Positions 6,365 to 14,676 of a stretch of 16,927 bases of DNA are shown piece by piece. The DNA is taken from the NCBI GenBank assembly GCA_044356865.1, contig JBIKVN010000042.1, positions 1-16,927 of the forward strand, written 5' to 3'. Made by a program: the position numbers and the translations under genes. Source of the DNA: JBEIUL01 sp044356865 (lineage in GTDB: Bacteria; Planctomycetota; Phycisphaerae; Phycisphaerales; SM1A02). The number at the start of each line of letters is the position of its first letter. The first letter of the stretch is position 1. A model generated the notes under the pieces. It was not told where the DNA came from. It saw only the letters and a program-made list of their open reading frames with translations, and ran no database searches.

Positions 6365-9300
6365 TCGATCGCGCGACGGCGGAAGCGCTCCTCGACCTCG
6401 GCTCGCGCCAGCCCGGAGGCGATCTCGCCCGTCGGCAGCTCGAAGGCGCCGTGGCCCTGCACAACATCCTCGAGCGCGAGGGAACGGCCTACCTCGCCGA
6501 CGAGGTCGGCATGGGGAAGACCTACATCGCCCTCGCGACGGCGGCCCTCTTCCGCCATTTCAATCCGCGTTTCAGCGTCCTGGTCATCGCGCCGCGGGCG
6601 AACATCCAGGCGAAGTGGATCCGCGAGCAGCATGCCTTCGTCGCCCATCACCTGCGCTTCGCGGACCTGCGGAACCGGGGTGTCGATGGGCGGCCGGTCC
6701 GGCCGTTGGTCTCGTGCGAGAATCTCGCGGAACTCGTCCGCGAGGTCACGTTCGACCCGCACCGCGACTTCTTCACCCGGCTCACGAGCTTCAGCATGCC
6801 GCTCGCTCCGGCGGGTGGCGGCCGCCGCGACTCGGCCGAGCCGTTGCGCGAGTCGATCCGATCGGCGCTGCCCTGGCTCGACCCGTCGGTCCTCGACCTG
6901 CGGAGCGCGGAGCGGTTCAAGGTCGATGCCGCGCGGGCCATCAACTGCGCGCTCCCCGAGTTCGACCTGGTGATCGTCGACGAGGCCCATCACCTGAAGC
7001 ATGGCGTCGGCGAGGGCGTCGCGGCCCGGAACACGGTGCTTTCGGCGGCGTTCAGTCGGTGGGGGCCCGACGACGGCGACCGTCGCTTCCGCGGCTACGG
7101 CCCGCGGGCCCGTCGCGTCCTGTTCCTGTCGGCCACGCCGATCGAGGAGACCTACCGGCACTTGTGGAACCAGCTCGACGTGTTCGGGTGCGCGGGTCGC
7201 TTCGCCGCCCTGGCCGGTCCCGATCCCGAGGCGGCCAAGCGGATGGCCCGTCGACTCGTGGTGCGCCGGGTGCGCGAGCTCGAGATCGCGGGCGAGACCT
7301 ACACGAAAAATGCCTACCGCCGCGAATGGCGGGCCGGCGGCATGGCGACCCACGACGAGCCGATCCGCATCGAGGGGATCCGCGACCGCCTTGCCGTCGC
7401 GCTGGTCCAGAAGAAGGTCGCCGAGGTGCTCGGCCACGAGCGGTTCAACGCTTCGTTCCAGACGGGGATGCTCGCGTCGTTCGAGAGTTTCCTCGAGACT
7501 GCAGCCGGATCGGCGGCGTCCGGCGACGAGGGCGCCTTCGACGATGCCGAGCAGGCGGGCAGCGCGGTCGAGCGCGACGGCGTGGATGTCGCCGCGATCG
7601 ATCGGATCGCCCGTGACCACCGCCGCCGGTTCCATGCGGAACTTCCGCACCCGAAGATGGATCGCCTCGTCGAGAGCCTCTCGGACGGCTGGCGCACCGG
7701 GCGCAAGGCGCTGGTCTTCGTGCGGCGGGTGGCCAGCGTCCGCGAGATCAAGCGGAAACTCGACGAGCGTTACGACGAGTGGTTGCTCGCCCGCCTGCGG
7801 TCCGAGCTTCCGCCCGCGGCGCGGAGGCGGTTCGCCGGGCTCGAACGAGCCTACCGGTCGGCCCGCCTCTCGGCGATCGAGCGAGGCGAGCCAGTCCGCC
7901 CGGACGATCGCGACGGCGGCGCGGACACCTTCTTCGCCTGGTTCTTCCGCGGCGAGGGGCCGCCGCGGACGGTCAGCGGCGCGAACATCCAGCAACGGTT
8001 CGGCCAGGCGAGTTCGGTCTACTCCACCTTCTTCGAGATGCACCACGTGGCCGACGTGCTCGGCGGTTGCCCGCCCGCGGAGGTGGCGGACCGGCTCGCG
8101 GCGGCGCTGGGGGTCTCGGCCGCGGGCCTCCGCGACGGTCTCCGGCGGCGCGCGGTGCGGTACCTGTCGCGGGCCCGCAAGCACGGCCGCGGCGAGCTGT
8201 TCGAGGCCGCGCAGGCCGCGGCCTGCGAATGGCTGGCCGAGACCGACGGACCGCTCCGGACCGGGGCGGAGCGCTTGCTTCGCGAGCGATTCCTCGCCTC
8301 GCGCAAGGCCGCGCATGCCGACGAGGCGCCCGAGGTCGATCGGTACCTCTCGATCGCGACCTTCTTCACCGAACTGGTGCGACGCCCTGCCCTGCGGGCG
8401 CGGATCTGGCCCGAGGCCGGCGACGCCGGTCCGCTTCCGCTGCGCGAGCGGTTTCTCCGCGGCCAGCTGCTGTCGGCGGCCGCCCGGCTCGGTCACGCCT
8501 TCATCGACCTCTATCTGGTGATCCTGCAGCGCATCGGGTCGCTCGATCCCGGAGCGCAGGAGGCGGTCGAGGGCGGGCCCGACACCAACTCGGGCCTCGA
8601 GACCATCCACGCCTTCCTCGATCGGCTCGAGGCGCAGCGGGACGCGGGCAGCCCGCCGTGGTCGGCCTTCCACGAGCTCGAGCTCATCGCCACGCACTAC
8701 CGTCTCATCGTCGACGTGAACCTTCCCGAGTTCGGGGCCGCCGCCGAGACCGAGATCTCGCTGGCCGAGGCCCGTCGCCTCGCGGCGATCCTGCTCGGTC
8801 GGCAGCAGCCCGTGGGTGGGATGTCGGGCGCGGTCAACCGGACGCAGGTCAAGCAGTTCCGGATGCCCGGTTACCCCTTCGTGCTCGTGAGCACCGATCT
8901 CCTGCAGGAAGGGGAGGACCTGCACACCTTCTGCTCGGAGGTCGTGCACTACGGCATCTCGTGGACCCCGTCGTCGATCGAGCAGCGCATCGGCCGGGTC
9001 GATCGCGTCGGCTCCGAGGTCGAGCGCCGTCTGCGGTCGCTGGACCGCCCGCCGACCGGCGCGGAACAGCTGCAGGTCTACTACCCGTACCTCGGGGACA
9101 CCGTCGAGGTGCTCCAGGTGCGCCGGGTGCTCGGACGGGTGAACGAGTTCCTCCGTCTCATGCACGAGGGGCTTTCGATGTCGACGCGGGGTGACTCACG
9201 CATCCACATAGGTCGCGAGTTGCTGTCGGGAGACCCGATTCCCCCGGCGATCAATGACCGGCTGACGACTTCCTTCGCGATCGATCCCCGCGATCTCCAG

Positions 9301-9819
9301 GGCGAGGTCCGGACGCTCGCCGTCGGACCCGGGATCGCCGAGGACGCCGTCCGGCGCTTCCTGTCCGCGACCTCGGCCCCGTGGCCGGGTCTCGCGGTCG
9401 AGTGGACCGAACGGGAACGCGACCATGTCCGCATGGGAACGCTGCGGCTTCCGGAACGCATCCAGCCGTTCACCCTCCGGCTCCGTTCGCTGGCCGATCG
9501 TCTCCTCGTGCGCTGCGTGAGTCCGGTGGGGATCGTGCACCACGCCGAATCCGATCGGCGCTTTCGCGACGAGGTTCGGCGACTGCCCGGGCGGATCATG
9601 GCGATTGAACTCGTCGAGGACGGCCGCTACGACCTCGCGATCGTCGAGGACACGCTGCTCGCGACCTCGCCGGAATCGGACGCGGCCCGGATCGCCGCGA
9701 TCGTCACGCGGGCGTGCGAGGCCGCCGACCGGATCGAGCAAATCCTGCTTCCCGATCGCGATCGGGCGCTCGCCGAGTTCCGTGACCAGCTCGAGCGCCA
9801 GGAGACCCGCGATGAATGA
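6361..9819 (+). CDS. SNF2/RapA-like superfamily 2 helicase/translocase with a large insertion
   Basis: A 1152-residue ATPase. A Q-motif-like 'RRQLEGAVALHNIL' precedes Walker A 'DEVGMGKT' (47-54), motif Ia 'VLVIAPRANIQAKW', motif II DEAHH (207-211) and motif III SATP (257-260). The second RecA lobe starts near 450 ('KALVFVRRVASVREIKRKL'), but motif V ('LVSTDLLQEGEDLH', about 842-855) and motif VI ('EQRIGRVDRVG', from 874) come only after roughly 390 residues of mainly helical insertion. The lobe contains the SF2 arginine pair of motif VI, so ATPase activity is expected. The C-terminal 250 residues are an unassigned domain. RapA/DrmD-like 'QRIGRVDR' suggests translocation on double-stranded DNA or DNA-protein complexes rather than strand separation. 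The ATGA start overlap with the PLD gene implies coupled translation and probably a complex. Confidence 0.9.
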   Translation: MIDRATAEALLDLGSRQPGGDLARRQLEGAVALHNILEREGTAYLADEVGMGKTYIALATAALFRHFNPRFSVLVIAPRANIQAKWIREQHAFVAHHLRFADLRNRGVDGRPVRPLVSCENLAELVREVTFDPHRDFFTRLTSFSMPLAPAGGGRRDSAEPLRESIRSALPWLDPSVLDLRSAERFKVDAARAINCALPEFDLVIVDEAHHLKHGVGEGVAARNTVLSAAFSRWGPDDGDRRFRGYGPRARRVLFLSATPIEETYRHLWNQLDVFGCAGRFAALAGPDPEAAKRMARRLVVRRVRELEIAGETYTKNAYRREWRAGGMATHDEPIRIEGIRDRLAVALVQKKVAEVLGHERFNASFQTGMLASFESFLETAAGSAASGDEGAFDDAEQAGSAVERDGVDVAAIDRIARDHRRRFHAELPHPKMDRLVESLSDGWRTGRKALVFVRRVASVREIKRKLDERYDEWLLARLRSELPPAARRRFAGLERAYRSARLSAIERGEPVRPDDRDGGADTFFAWFFRGEGPPRTVSGANIQQRFGQASSVYSTFFEMHHVADVLGGCPPAEVADRLAAALGVSAAGLRDGLRRRAVRYLSRARKHGRGELFEAAQAAACEWLAETDGPLRTGAERLLRERFLASRKAAHADEAPEVDRYLSIATFFTELVRRPALRARIWPEAGDAGPLPLRERFLRGQLLSAAARLGHAFIDLYLVILQRIGSLDPGAQEAVEGGPDTNSGLETIHAFLDRLEAQRDAGSPPWSAFHELELIATHYRLIVDVNLPEFGAAAETEISLAEARRLAAILLGRQQPVGGMSGAVNRTQVKQFRMPGYPFVLVSTDLLQEGEDLHTFCSEVVHYGISWTPSSIEQRIGRVDRVGSEVERRLRSLDRPPTGAEQLQVYYPYLGDTVEVLQVRRVLGRVNEFLRLMHEGLSMSTRGDSRIHIGRELLSGDPIPPAINDRLTTSFAIDPRDLQGEVRTLAVGPGIAEDAVRRFLSATSAPWPGLAVEWTERERDHVRMGTLRLPERIQPFTLRLRSLADRLLVRCVSPVGIVHHAESDRRFRDEVRRLPGRIMAIELVEDGRYDLAIVEDTLLATSPESDAARIAAIVTRACEAADRIEQILLPDRDRALAEFRDQLERQETRDE

Positions 9820-10189
9820 GCTCGAGCGGCTGGCGAGGGGCGCCCGCGACGTGACCGTGTCGGGCGATCGCATCGAGGTGCAGCTGCCGAACGGTCGGGT
9901 GCAGCGCGTCGGGGTCGAGGCGGGTGATCAGGTCGCGTACCGCCTGACGTCGATCGCGGTGCCGGCCCGGGTCCTCGCGGACCTGCCCTCGCCCGAGGTG
10001 CGGATGTGGAAGGTCAATCGTTCGAGCGCCCTGGTCGGCTTCCGCATCGATCCCAAGGGTCGGCTGGTCGCCGAGGCATGGCTGCCCCGACCGGGACTTT
10101 CGGCCGAGGAGTTCCTCTCGACGATCCGGCGACTGGCGACGGAAGCCGATCGCGTCGAGTACCTGCTCACGGGCGAGGATGTCGGGTGA
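9812..10189 (+). CDS. YbjN / secretion-chaperone-like small protein, last gene of the module
   Basis: A 125-residue protein. GGAG at 9801-9804 lies 7 bases before the ATG, which overlaps the helicase end by 8 bases (ATGAATGA), so the short frame is real despite its size. The N-terminal part has beta strands ('RDVTVSGDRIEVQLPNGRVQRVGVEAGDQVAYRLTSIAV'). The second half, 'SSALVGFRIDPKGRLVAEAWLPRPGLSAEEFLSTIRRLATEADRVEYLLTGED', follows the pattern of YbjN and type III-secretion-chaperone folds: strand, turn, strand, 'LP..GL..EEF', then a long helix ending near an acidic tail. Such folds usually bind another protein. It may stabilise or hold inactive a module protein, acting as chaperone or antidote; this is an inference. 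The fold call is moderate, the gene call firm. Confidence 0.7.
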   Translation: MNELERLARGARDVTVSGDRIEVQLPNGRVQRVGVEAGDQVAYRLTSIAVPARVLADLPSPEVRMWKVNRSSALVGFRIDPKGRLVAEAWLPRPGLSAEEFLSTIRRLATEADRVEYLLTGEDVG

Positions 10190-10230
10190 GCGAAGGCGGG
10201 GGGCTCACCGCGGGCCGTCCGACGGCCCGC
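10185..10230. terminator. Adjoining hairpins across a convergent gene junction
   Basis: GGTGAGC (10185-10191) pairs perfectly with GCTCACC (10203-10209) and contains both stop codons of the converging genes. Immediately next, GCGGGCCGT (10210-10218) pairs perfectly with ACGGCCCGC (10222-10230) over a 3-base loop. No good T-run follows on the + strand (only CACTTT), so a bidirectional, U-poor terminator or transcript-end stabiliser is the likeliest role. Confidence 0.5.
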
Positions 10231-12505
10231 TCCGCACTTTCCCCGCCACCGCCTCGATCCGCGCTCGGATCGCCGGGCCGCCCAAATCGCCGTCGACGGT
10301 CTTGAGCCGGTTGACCCACGGCCCGACCTGATCGCGATTCCGTCCCGACGCCGCGAGGATCTCGAGCTGCAGGGCGTTCGCCTCCCACCACGCGGGCGAG
10401 GCCTGGGGCGCCGCCCGAGCGACCTCGCGGCCGAGCGTGAAGGCCTCGGCGAGATTCGCCTCGCCGCCGAGGGCCCGCAGCGATTCGGCCCGCACCAGCG
10501 TGGCGGCGAGGGCGGCGGGGCTTTCGCGCGGGAGTTCGGCGATCGCCTCGGATGCGAGTCGCGCGGCGGCTTCCGCGTCGCCGGTCGCGAGCGTCGCGCG
10601 GGCCACGGCGAGGCGCTCGTCGGGCGCCAGCGCGTCCCTCGCGTTGGCAAGGGCGGCAAGCAGGCGGCGGGTACGCTCGCGATCGCCGGTGGCCGCGAGC
10701 GCCGCGAGCAGCGGGGCGCGGGCCCGCGGCCGGGCCGCGAGGATCTCGCGGGTCGCGGACTCCGGCGGCGCCGCGCCGAGCTCGAGAAGCAGCCGCAGCG
10801 CGTCGGCCCGGATCGGCGCGGAAAGGGCCGCGTCGCGCACGATCGCCTCGGCGGTCGCGCGGGCGTCGTCGAGGCGATCGCCGCGGGCGGCGAGCGACGC
10901 GATCGCCAGATCTCGCCTCGCCGCGACGGTGGGATCGCCCGCCGCCGCCAAGCCGCGAACGAGCGCTTCCGCGCGGGACATCGACGCGGCATCGCCGTCC
11001 CGCACCGACGCGAACGCCTCGACGGCGCGGGCCTCGGGCCCGAGCGGACTCCCGTCGGGAACCCGCCGCGTCGCCTCGATCGCCGCCCTCGCATCGCCGG
11101 CCTCGAGCCGGGCGAGCGCGAGGTCGATCGCCCAGCGGTCGTGGGCGGCGCTTCGCGGGAATCGCCCGATCGCCAGCTCGAGCGCCTCGCGTTCGGACCG
11201 CGCCGCGTGCCCGTCGGTCGACGCGGCCGCGAGCGCGGCCCGCACCAGCACCAGCGTCTCGGCCGCTGCCGCGGCGATCGGATCGTCGCCGAGCGAGACC
11301 GCGAGCCGCTCGGCAAGGACCGCGGCGTCGGCGAGTTCACCCCACGCCGCCCGCCCGCGGAGTCGCGCGAAGCCGAGCAGTCGCGTTGCCTCGCGCGGGG
11401 TGACGCCGATGGACTCGGCTCTGGCGGCCACGGGCGCGTCGAGATCTCCCGGCGCCGGCCCGGCCAGCGAACGCGCCGCGAGCTCGAAGTCACCCATCGC
11501 GGCCGGCTCGGCGCCCGGCGGGAGCGACTCGAGCCTGGCGAAGATCGCACCTCGCATCGCGCCGCGCCGCGCTGCCGGCGTCGCGTCGAGCAGCGTTTCC
11601 CACGCGGTGAAGCGATCGGGCCCGTCCGCCGGCGCGGCCCGCACCGCGGCGTCGGCGGAAAGCAGGGCGAGCGAGAGGGATCGGTCGCGGGCGAGTCGCG
11701 CTGCACGGTCGGCGAGGCGATCCCGGGCCCGCTCGTCGGCGGCGGCAAGGTCGAGGGCGCACTCCGCGGCCAGGTTGATCCACGGACCGCGGGCGGAATC
11801 CGCGGCGAGCGACCGCAACGCCTCCGGCCCGGCTGCCAGCGCCGACAGCAGGGCGAGGTCGTTTCCGTCGGTGCCCGGAGGTAACTCGCCGGCCGTCGCG
11901 ACCGGCGTCTTCCCCTCGAGCAGCGCCCGCGTTCCCGCCGCGATCGCCGCGAGCGCCGCCGCCCGTCCTTCCCACCCGCGGCGGAAGTCGCGGGCCTCGG
12001 GCAGGGCGAGCGGCCCGCGCGGCGTCTCGGCGATGGCCGCGTTCGCGAGGGCCAGCGCCGCGTCGGCCTCGTCGAGTTCGGCCCGCCACCGCGCGATCGA
12101 CGCGCGATCGGCGATGCCCACCGCGAGCGTCGCGACCCGCCCGTCGAGCGCGGGCGACGCGACGAGCAGGTCGCTCGCGAGATCGAGCGACCACGCCGCC
12201 TGCCGCGGATCGCCCGCCGCGACGGCCCGCTCGACGAGGGCCCGCCGGCCCGGAACGACCTCGGCGAGCCTTGCCGCGGGCGAGTCGACGGCGACGCGGA
12301 TCTCGAGCAGGGCGAGATCGAGCCGTTCCCGCAGCGCCGCGTCGCCGGCCGCGCGATCGCGCCACTCCGCGACCAGCGGCGAAAGCCGCGCCTCGACCAG
12401 CCGCCGCACCAGCGCCTCGTCCTCGGCGGCCTGCCGCGCCGTCGGCGGCGCCGCCAGCGCGGGCAGCGCGACCATCGCCGCCAGCATCGTCACTCGCCGC
12501 CTCAC
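10205..12505 (-). CDS. Exported helical-repeat (TPR-like) protein
   Basis: A 766-residue protein, last in the ExbB/ExbD operon. The N-terminus 'MRRRVTMLAAMVALPALAA' is a signal peptide or uncleaved anchor, so the rest is probably periplasmic. The remainder is almost wholly alanine- and leucine-rich amphipathic helices with recurring 'A..A...A.A' pairs such as 'DRWAIDLALARLEAGDARAAIEATRRVPDGSPLGPEARAVEAFASVRDGD', characteristic of a degenerate TPR/alpha-solenoid scaffold. No enzymatic motif is visible. The GTG start forms a GTGA overlap with the preceding exbD stop, so it is translated with that gene; an ATG six codons later is an alternative. It is likely a periplasmic docking or structural partner of the proton-driven complex encoded upstream. 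Confidence 0.75.
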   Translation of the reverse strand: MRRRVTMLAAMVALPALAAPPTARQAAEDEALVRRLVEARLSPLVAEWRDRAAGDAALRERLDLALLEIRVAVDSPAARLAEVVPGRRALVERAVAAGDPRQAAWSLDLASDLLVASPALDGRVATLAVGIADRASIARWRAELDEADAALALANAAIAETPRGPLALPEARDFRRGWEGRAAALAAIAAGTRALLEGKTPVATAGELPPGTDGNDLALLSALAAGPEALRSLAADSARGPWINLAAECALDLAAADERARDRLADRAARLARDRSLSLALLSADAAVRAAPADGPDRFTAWETLLDATPAARRGAMRGAIFARLESLPPGAEPAAMGDFELAARSLAGPAPGDLDAPVAARAESIGVTPREATRLLGFARLRGRAAWGELADAAVLAERLAVSLGDDPIAAAAAETLVLVRAALAAASTDGHAARSEREALELAIGRFPRSAAHDRWAIDLALARLEAGDARAAIEATRRVPDGSPLGPEARAVEAFASVRDGDAASMSRAEALVRGLAAAGDPTVAARRDLAIASLAARGDRLDDARATAEAIVRDAALSAPIRADALRLLLELGAAPPESATREILAARPRARAPLLAALAATGDRERTRRLLAALANARDALAPDERLAVARATLATGDAEAAARLASEAIAELPRESPAALAATLVRAESLRALGGEANLAEAFTLGREVARAAPQASPAWWEANALQLEILAASGRNRDQVGPWVNRLKTVDGDLGGPAIRARIEAVAGKVRSGPSDGPR

Positions 12506-12963
12506 GGCGCCGCCTCCCGCCAGAACGAGATCCGCGTCGCGCCGGCCGCGGCCAGGGCGTTGAACGCCTCGACCGCGTCGTCCCAGGTCGCGCCGGGCAG
12601 CGGCTTGAGCACGAAACGCTGCGACGGCGCGAGCGTCGGCGCGGGTCCCGCGATCGCCTCCCGCACCCGCATCCGCAGCTCGGCCGGCGTCGACGCCGAG
12701 AACGAGATCGGTCCGCGCACCCTCATCGGAAGCGTGCCGGCCTCGGCCGCCGCCACCTCGACCACCGCCGGCTCGTCGTCGATCACGAGCCCGGCGCCCG
12801 CCTCGCGCCGCGGCAGCTCGGTGCGGATCAGTTCCTCGTCCATCTCGAGGCTGAGCCCGAGCACGAAGTAGATGAGCAACTGGAAGACCACGTCGATCAT
12901 CGGCGTGAGGTTGAGCGTTCCCGCCCCGCCGCCGACCCGGCCTCGCTCGCGCCGCCGGCTCAT
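12502..12963 (-). CDS. exbD: ExbD/TolR biopolymer transport protein (second copy)
   Basis: A 153-residue protein with the family plan: short basic cytoplasmic tail, one membrane helix and a periplasmic domain. 'LNLTPMIDVVFQLLIYFVLGLSL' holds the conserved NxTPxxD motif, with the proton-path aspartate at D24. The periplasmic domain ends with 'LPGATWDDAVEAFNALAAAGATRISF', the usual C-terminal helix-strand of ExbD/TolR. ExbD couples proton flow through ExbB to energise a TonB-like partner. The ATG overlaps the end of the preceding exbD (ATGA) and its stop overlaps the helical-repeat gene. It differs clearly from its neighbour exbD in sequence, so it is not a recent tandem copy. Confidence 0.9.
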   Translation of the reverse strand: MSRRRERGRVGGGAGTLNLTPMIDVVFQLLIYFVLGLSLEMDEELIRTELPRREAGAGLVIDDEPAVVEVAAAEAGTLPMRVRGPISFSASTPAELRMRVREAIAGPAPTLAPSQRFVLKPLPGATWDDAVEAFNALAAAGATRISFWREAAP

Positions 12964-13430
12964 GGCCGCCCCTCGCGGCGCACCACCAGCTGGACCTTCG
13001 GCGGGGCCCCGCCCGAGTCGGCGATCGCCTCGAGCACCGGCCGCACCGCCGAGTATGGCAGCGCGGCGTCGGCCCGCACGTTGAGGAACGCCTCGGGCGC
13101 GGCCGCCCGCGCCGCCGCCACGAACCCGCGGAACTCGTCGAGCCCCTCCGGATCGAGCGTGAACAGCCGGCCGCCGGCCTGGATCGTCGCCCGCGACGGG
13201 TCGGAGGCGTCGGGCACCACGCTCACCACCGTGCGGCGGTCGTCGTTCGGGAGTTCCGACACCGATTCCTCCGGCGTCGGCAGCTCGAGCGGAACCCGCT
13301 CGGCGCCCGAGATCCGCAGCACGAGCACGAAGAAGATCACGAGCAGGAACGAGAGATCGATGAGCGGCGTGAGGTTCGCCGCGATCGGCGCGAACCCGCG
13401 GGCGACCGTCCTGGTGGCGCGTCCGGCCAC
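12960..13430 (-). CDS. exbD: ExbD/TolR biopolymer transport protein (first copy)
   Basis: A 156-residue ExbD-family protein from a GTG at 13430, only 2 bases after the ExbB stop. The membrane helix 'ANLTPLIDLSFLLVIFFVLVLRI' carries the NxTPxxD signature with the key aspartate at D25, the same number as in the E. coli protein. The periplasmic domain has 'VSVVPDASDPSRATIQAGGRLFTL', 'FLNVRADAALPYSAVRPVLEAIADSGGAPPKVQLVV' and a short basic tail, in good agreement with ExbD. It should form the ExbB-ExbD motor, perhaps as a heterodimer with the following ExbD. Upstream in-frame sequence to 14504 is shadow of other genes and was discarded. Confidence 0.9.
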   Translation of the reverse strand: MAGRATRTVARGFAPIAANLTPLIDLSFLLVIFFVLVLRISGAERVPLELPTPEESVSELPNDDRRTVVSVVPDASDPSRATIQAGGRLFTLDPEGLDEFRGFVAAARAAAPEAFLNVRADAALPYSAVRPVLEAIADSGGAPPKVQLVVRREGRP

Positions 13431-13432
13431 GC

Positions 13433-14146
13433 TCAGACCGCCTTGTCCCGGAACGGCGCGAGGATCGCGATCGCCGCATCCTCCGCCTCGCGACTGGCCG
13501 CGTCGACGCCGTTCCGCAGCGTCGCGTAGGCGGCGAGGGCGGGAATCGCGATCACCAGCCCCCAGAAGGTGGTGACCAGCGCCGTGCCGATGCCGCCCGC
13601 GAGCATCGCCGGATCGGCCGCGCCGCCGCTCGCGGCGATGGTCTGGAACGCGACGATCATGCCGTAGACGGTGCCGAAGAGCCCGATCATCGGGCTGACC
13701 TGCCCGAGGATGTTCAGCCGCTCGAGCGAGCGGAACCGCAGCAGGACGAGCTCCTCGGCCCGCTGCTCGACGGTGCGGACCATCTCGGTGTATCCCTGCG
13801 GGGCTTTCGCGAACGCCGCGGCGAGCATCTGCCCGAAGTCGCTCGGGTCGCCCCCGACCAGCGCGATCGCCTCGCGGAAGCGGTCTCGCTCCACGAGTTC
13901 CCGCACCTCGGCGACCCGGCCGTCGGGCAGGATCCGCCCGCGCCGGTCGGTGGCGGCCCGCAGCGCGATGAGCGAGACGTTCACCAGCGAGAGGGCCACC
14001 AGGAACCAGATCATGCCCGAGCCGACCCAGTCGAGCCCGCCGTCGGCGCGGCGCGAGAGGAAGAAGATCTCGGCGAAGCCGGGACCGTCGGCGGCCAAGA
14101 TCGGCATGAGGGCGGTCGGCACGAGCGAATGCACCAGTCCGTTCAC
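13433..14146 (-). CDS. exbB: MotA/TolQ/ExbB-family proton channel
   Basis: A 237-residue inner-membrane protein of the ExbB/TolQ family, which forms the pentameric channel around ExbD. Membrane segments lie near 45-62, about 143-170 ('LNILGQVSPMIGLFGTVYGMIVAF') and about 183-207 ('AGGIGTALVTTFWGLVIAIPALAAY'). The family signature G-L-F-G-T-V at 155-160 is intact and T193 aligns with E. coli ExbB T181. The position equal to E. coli E176 is T188 here by my hand alignment. The GTG start has a GGAG at 14153-14156 (6-base spacing) and forms a GTGA overlap with the preceding gene. Adjacent exbD genes confirm the role. Confidence 0.9.
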   Translation of the reverse strand: MNGLVHSLVPTALMPILAADGPGFAEIFFLSRRADGGLDWVGSGMIWFLVALSLVNVSLIALRAATDRRGRILPDGRVAEVRELVERDRFREAIALVGGDPSDFGQMLAAAFAKAPQGYTEMVRTVEQRAEELVLLRFRSLERLNILGQVSPMIGLFGTVYGMIVAFQTIAASGGAADPAMLAGGIGTALVTTFWGLVIAIPALAAYATLRNGVDAASREAEDAAIAILAPFRDKAV

Positions 14147-14646
14147 GGGGTTCTCCGGCCGAGGGCGGCTTCGGCGGCGCGACGGGTCTCGTCGTCGCCC
14201 GAGGCCTCGGCAAGTTCAAGGGCGAGCCGGGCGAGCGAACCGACGAGGGCCGGCCCGTCGGGCGAGTCGTTCCAGCCGAGGCGGGCGTTCTCGGCGGCGA
14301 GCAGCGCCGAGCGGGCCGCCCACCGGGAATCGCCGTCGAGCAGGGCCCCGCGCACGAGAACGAGCGTCGCCCCGCGCCGGTCGCCCGCCGCGGCGAGGGC
14401 CCGGCCGTACTGCTGCAGGAAGCGGCCGCGATCGCGCGGCACCGCGTCGTCGCCGGCGTCAATCGCGCGGCACGCCGCGAGGGCCGCGGCGGGATCGCCG
14501 GCAAGCAGGGCGTCGAGCCGCTCGGGGCTCGGCGGCTCGGGATCGGACGGCACCGCGGCCGCGGCGATCGCGGCGATCGCGACCGCTCCCGCGACCAGGG
14601 CCTTCAGGCGTCGTCGGCGTGGCGATGTCCCGGCGAAGGCGTGCAT
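14143..14646 (-). CDS. Small membrane-anchored helical-repeat protein
   Basis: A 167-residue protein with a basic N-terminus ('SPRRRRLK') and a single hydrophobic helix about 14-32 ('LKALVAGAVAIAAIAAAAV'), followed by a mostly helical periplasmic part. The stretch 'RLDALLAGDPAAALAACRAIDAGDDAVPRDRGRFLQQYGRALAAAGDRRGATLVLVRGALL' resembles two to three degenerate TPR units. It lies between the vWA gene (30-base gap) and exbB (GTGA overlap), and so is probably a structural partner of the complex. No named family was recognised. The ATG start has only a weak GGGA ribosome-binding sequence. Confidence 0.7.
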   Translation of the reverse strand: MHAFAGTSPRRRRLKALVAGAVAIAAIAAAAVPSDPEPPSPERLDALLAGDPAAALAACRAIDAGDDAVPRDRGRFLQQYGRALAAAGDRRGATLVLVRGALLDGDSRWAARSALLAAENARLGWNDSPDGPALVGSLARLALELAEASGDDETRRAAEAALGRRTP

Positions 14647-14676
14647 CGGGGTTTCCCGCGCGTCGCGGCAGGGCGC

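Noticed and set aside
6019..9165. A 1048-codon open frame on the minus strand
   Set aside because: It mirrors the helicase gene and is rich in Arg/Gly/Pro with no family pattern. Long antisense frames are expected where the third codon base is nearly always G or C.
3043..10189. DISARM, BREX, Mokosh or restriction-modification assignment
   Set aside because: Only PLD and SNF2-like parts match. DrmA/DrmB (DUF1998), PglX/PglZ, a methyltransferase and an AAA-type Mokosh helicase are not found in the window.
10437..12563. A 708-codon + strand open frame across the helical-repeat gene
   Set aside because: Composition is nearly all Ala, Arg and Ser, an antisense shadow of the coupled minus-strand gene.
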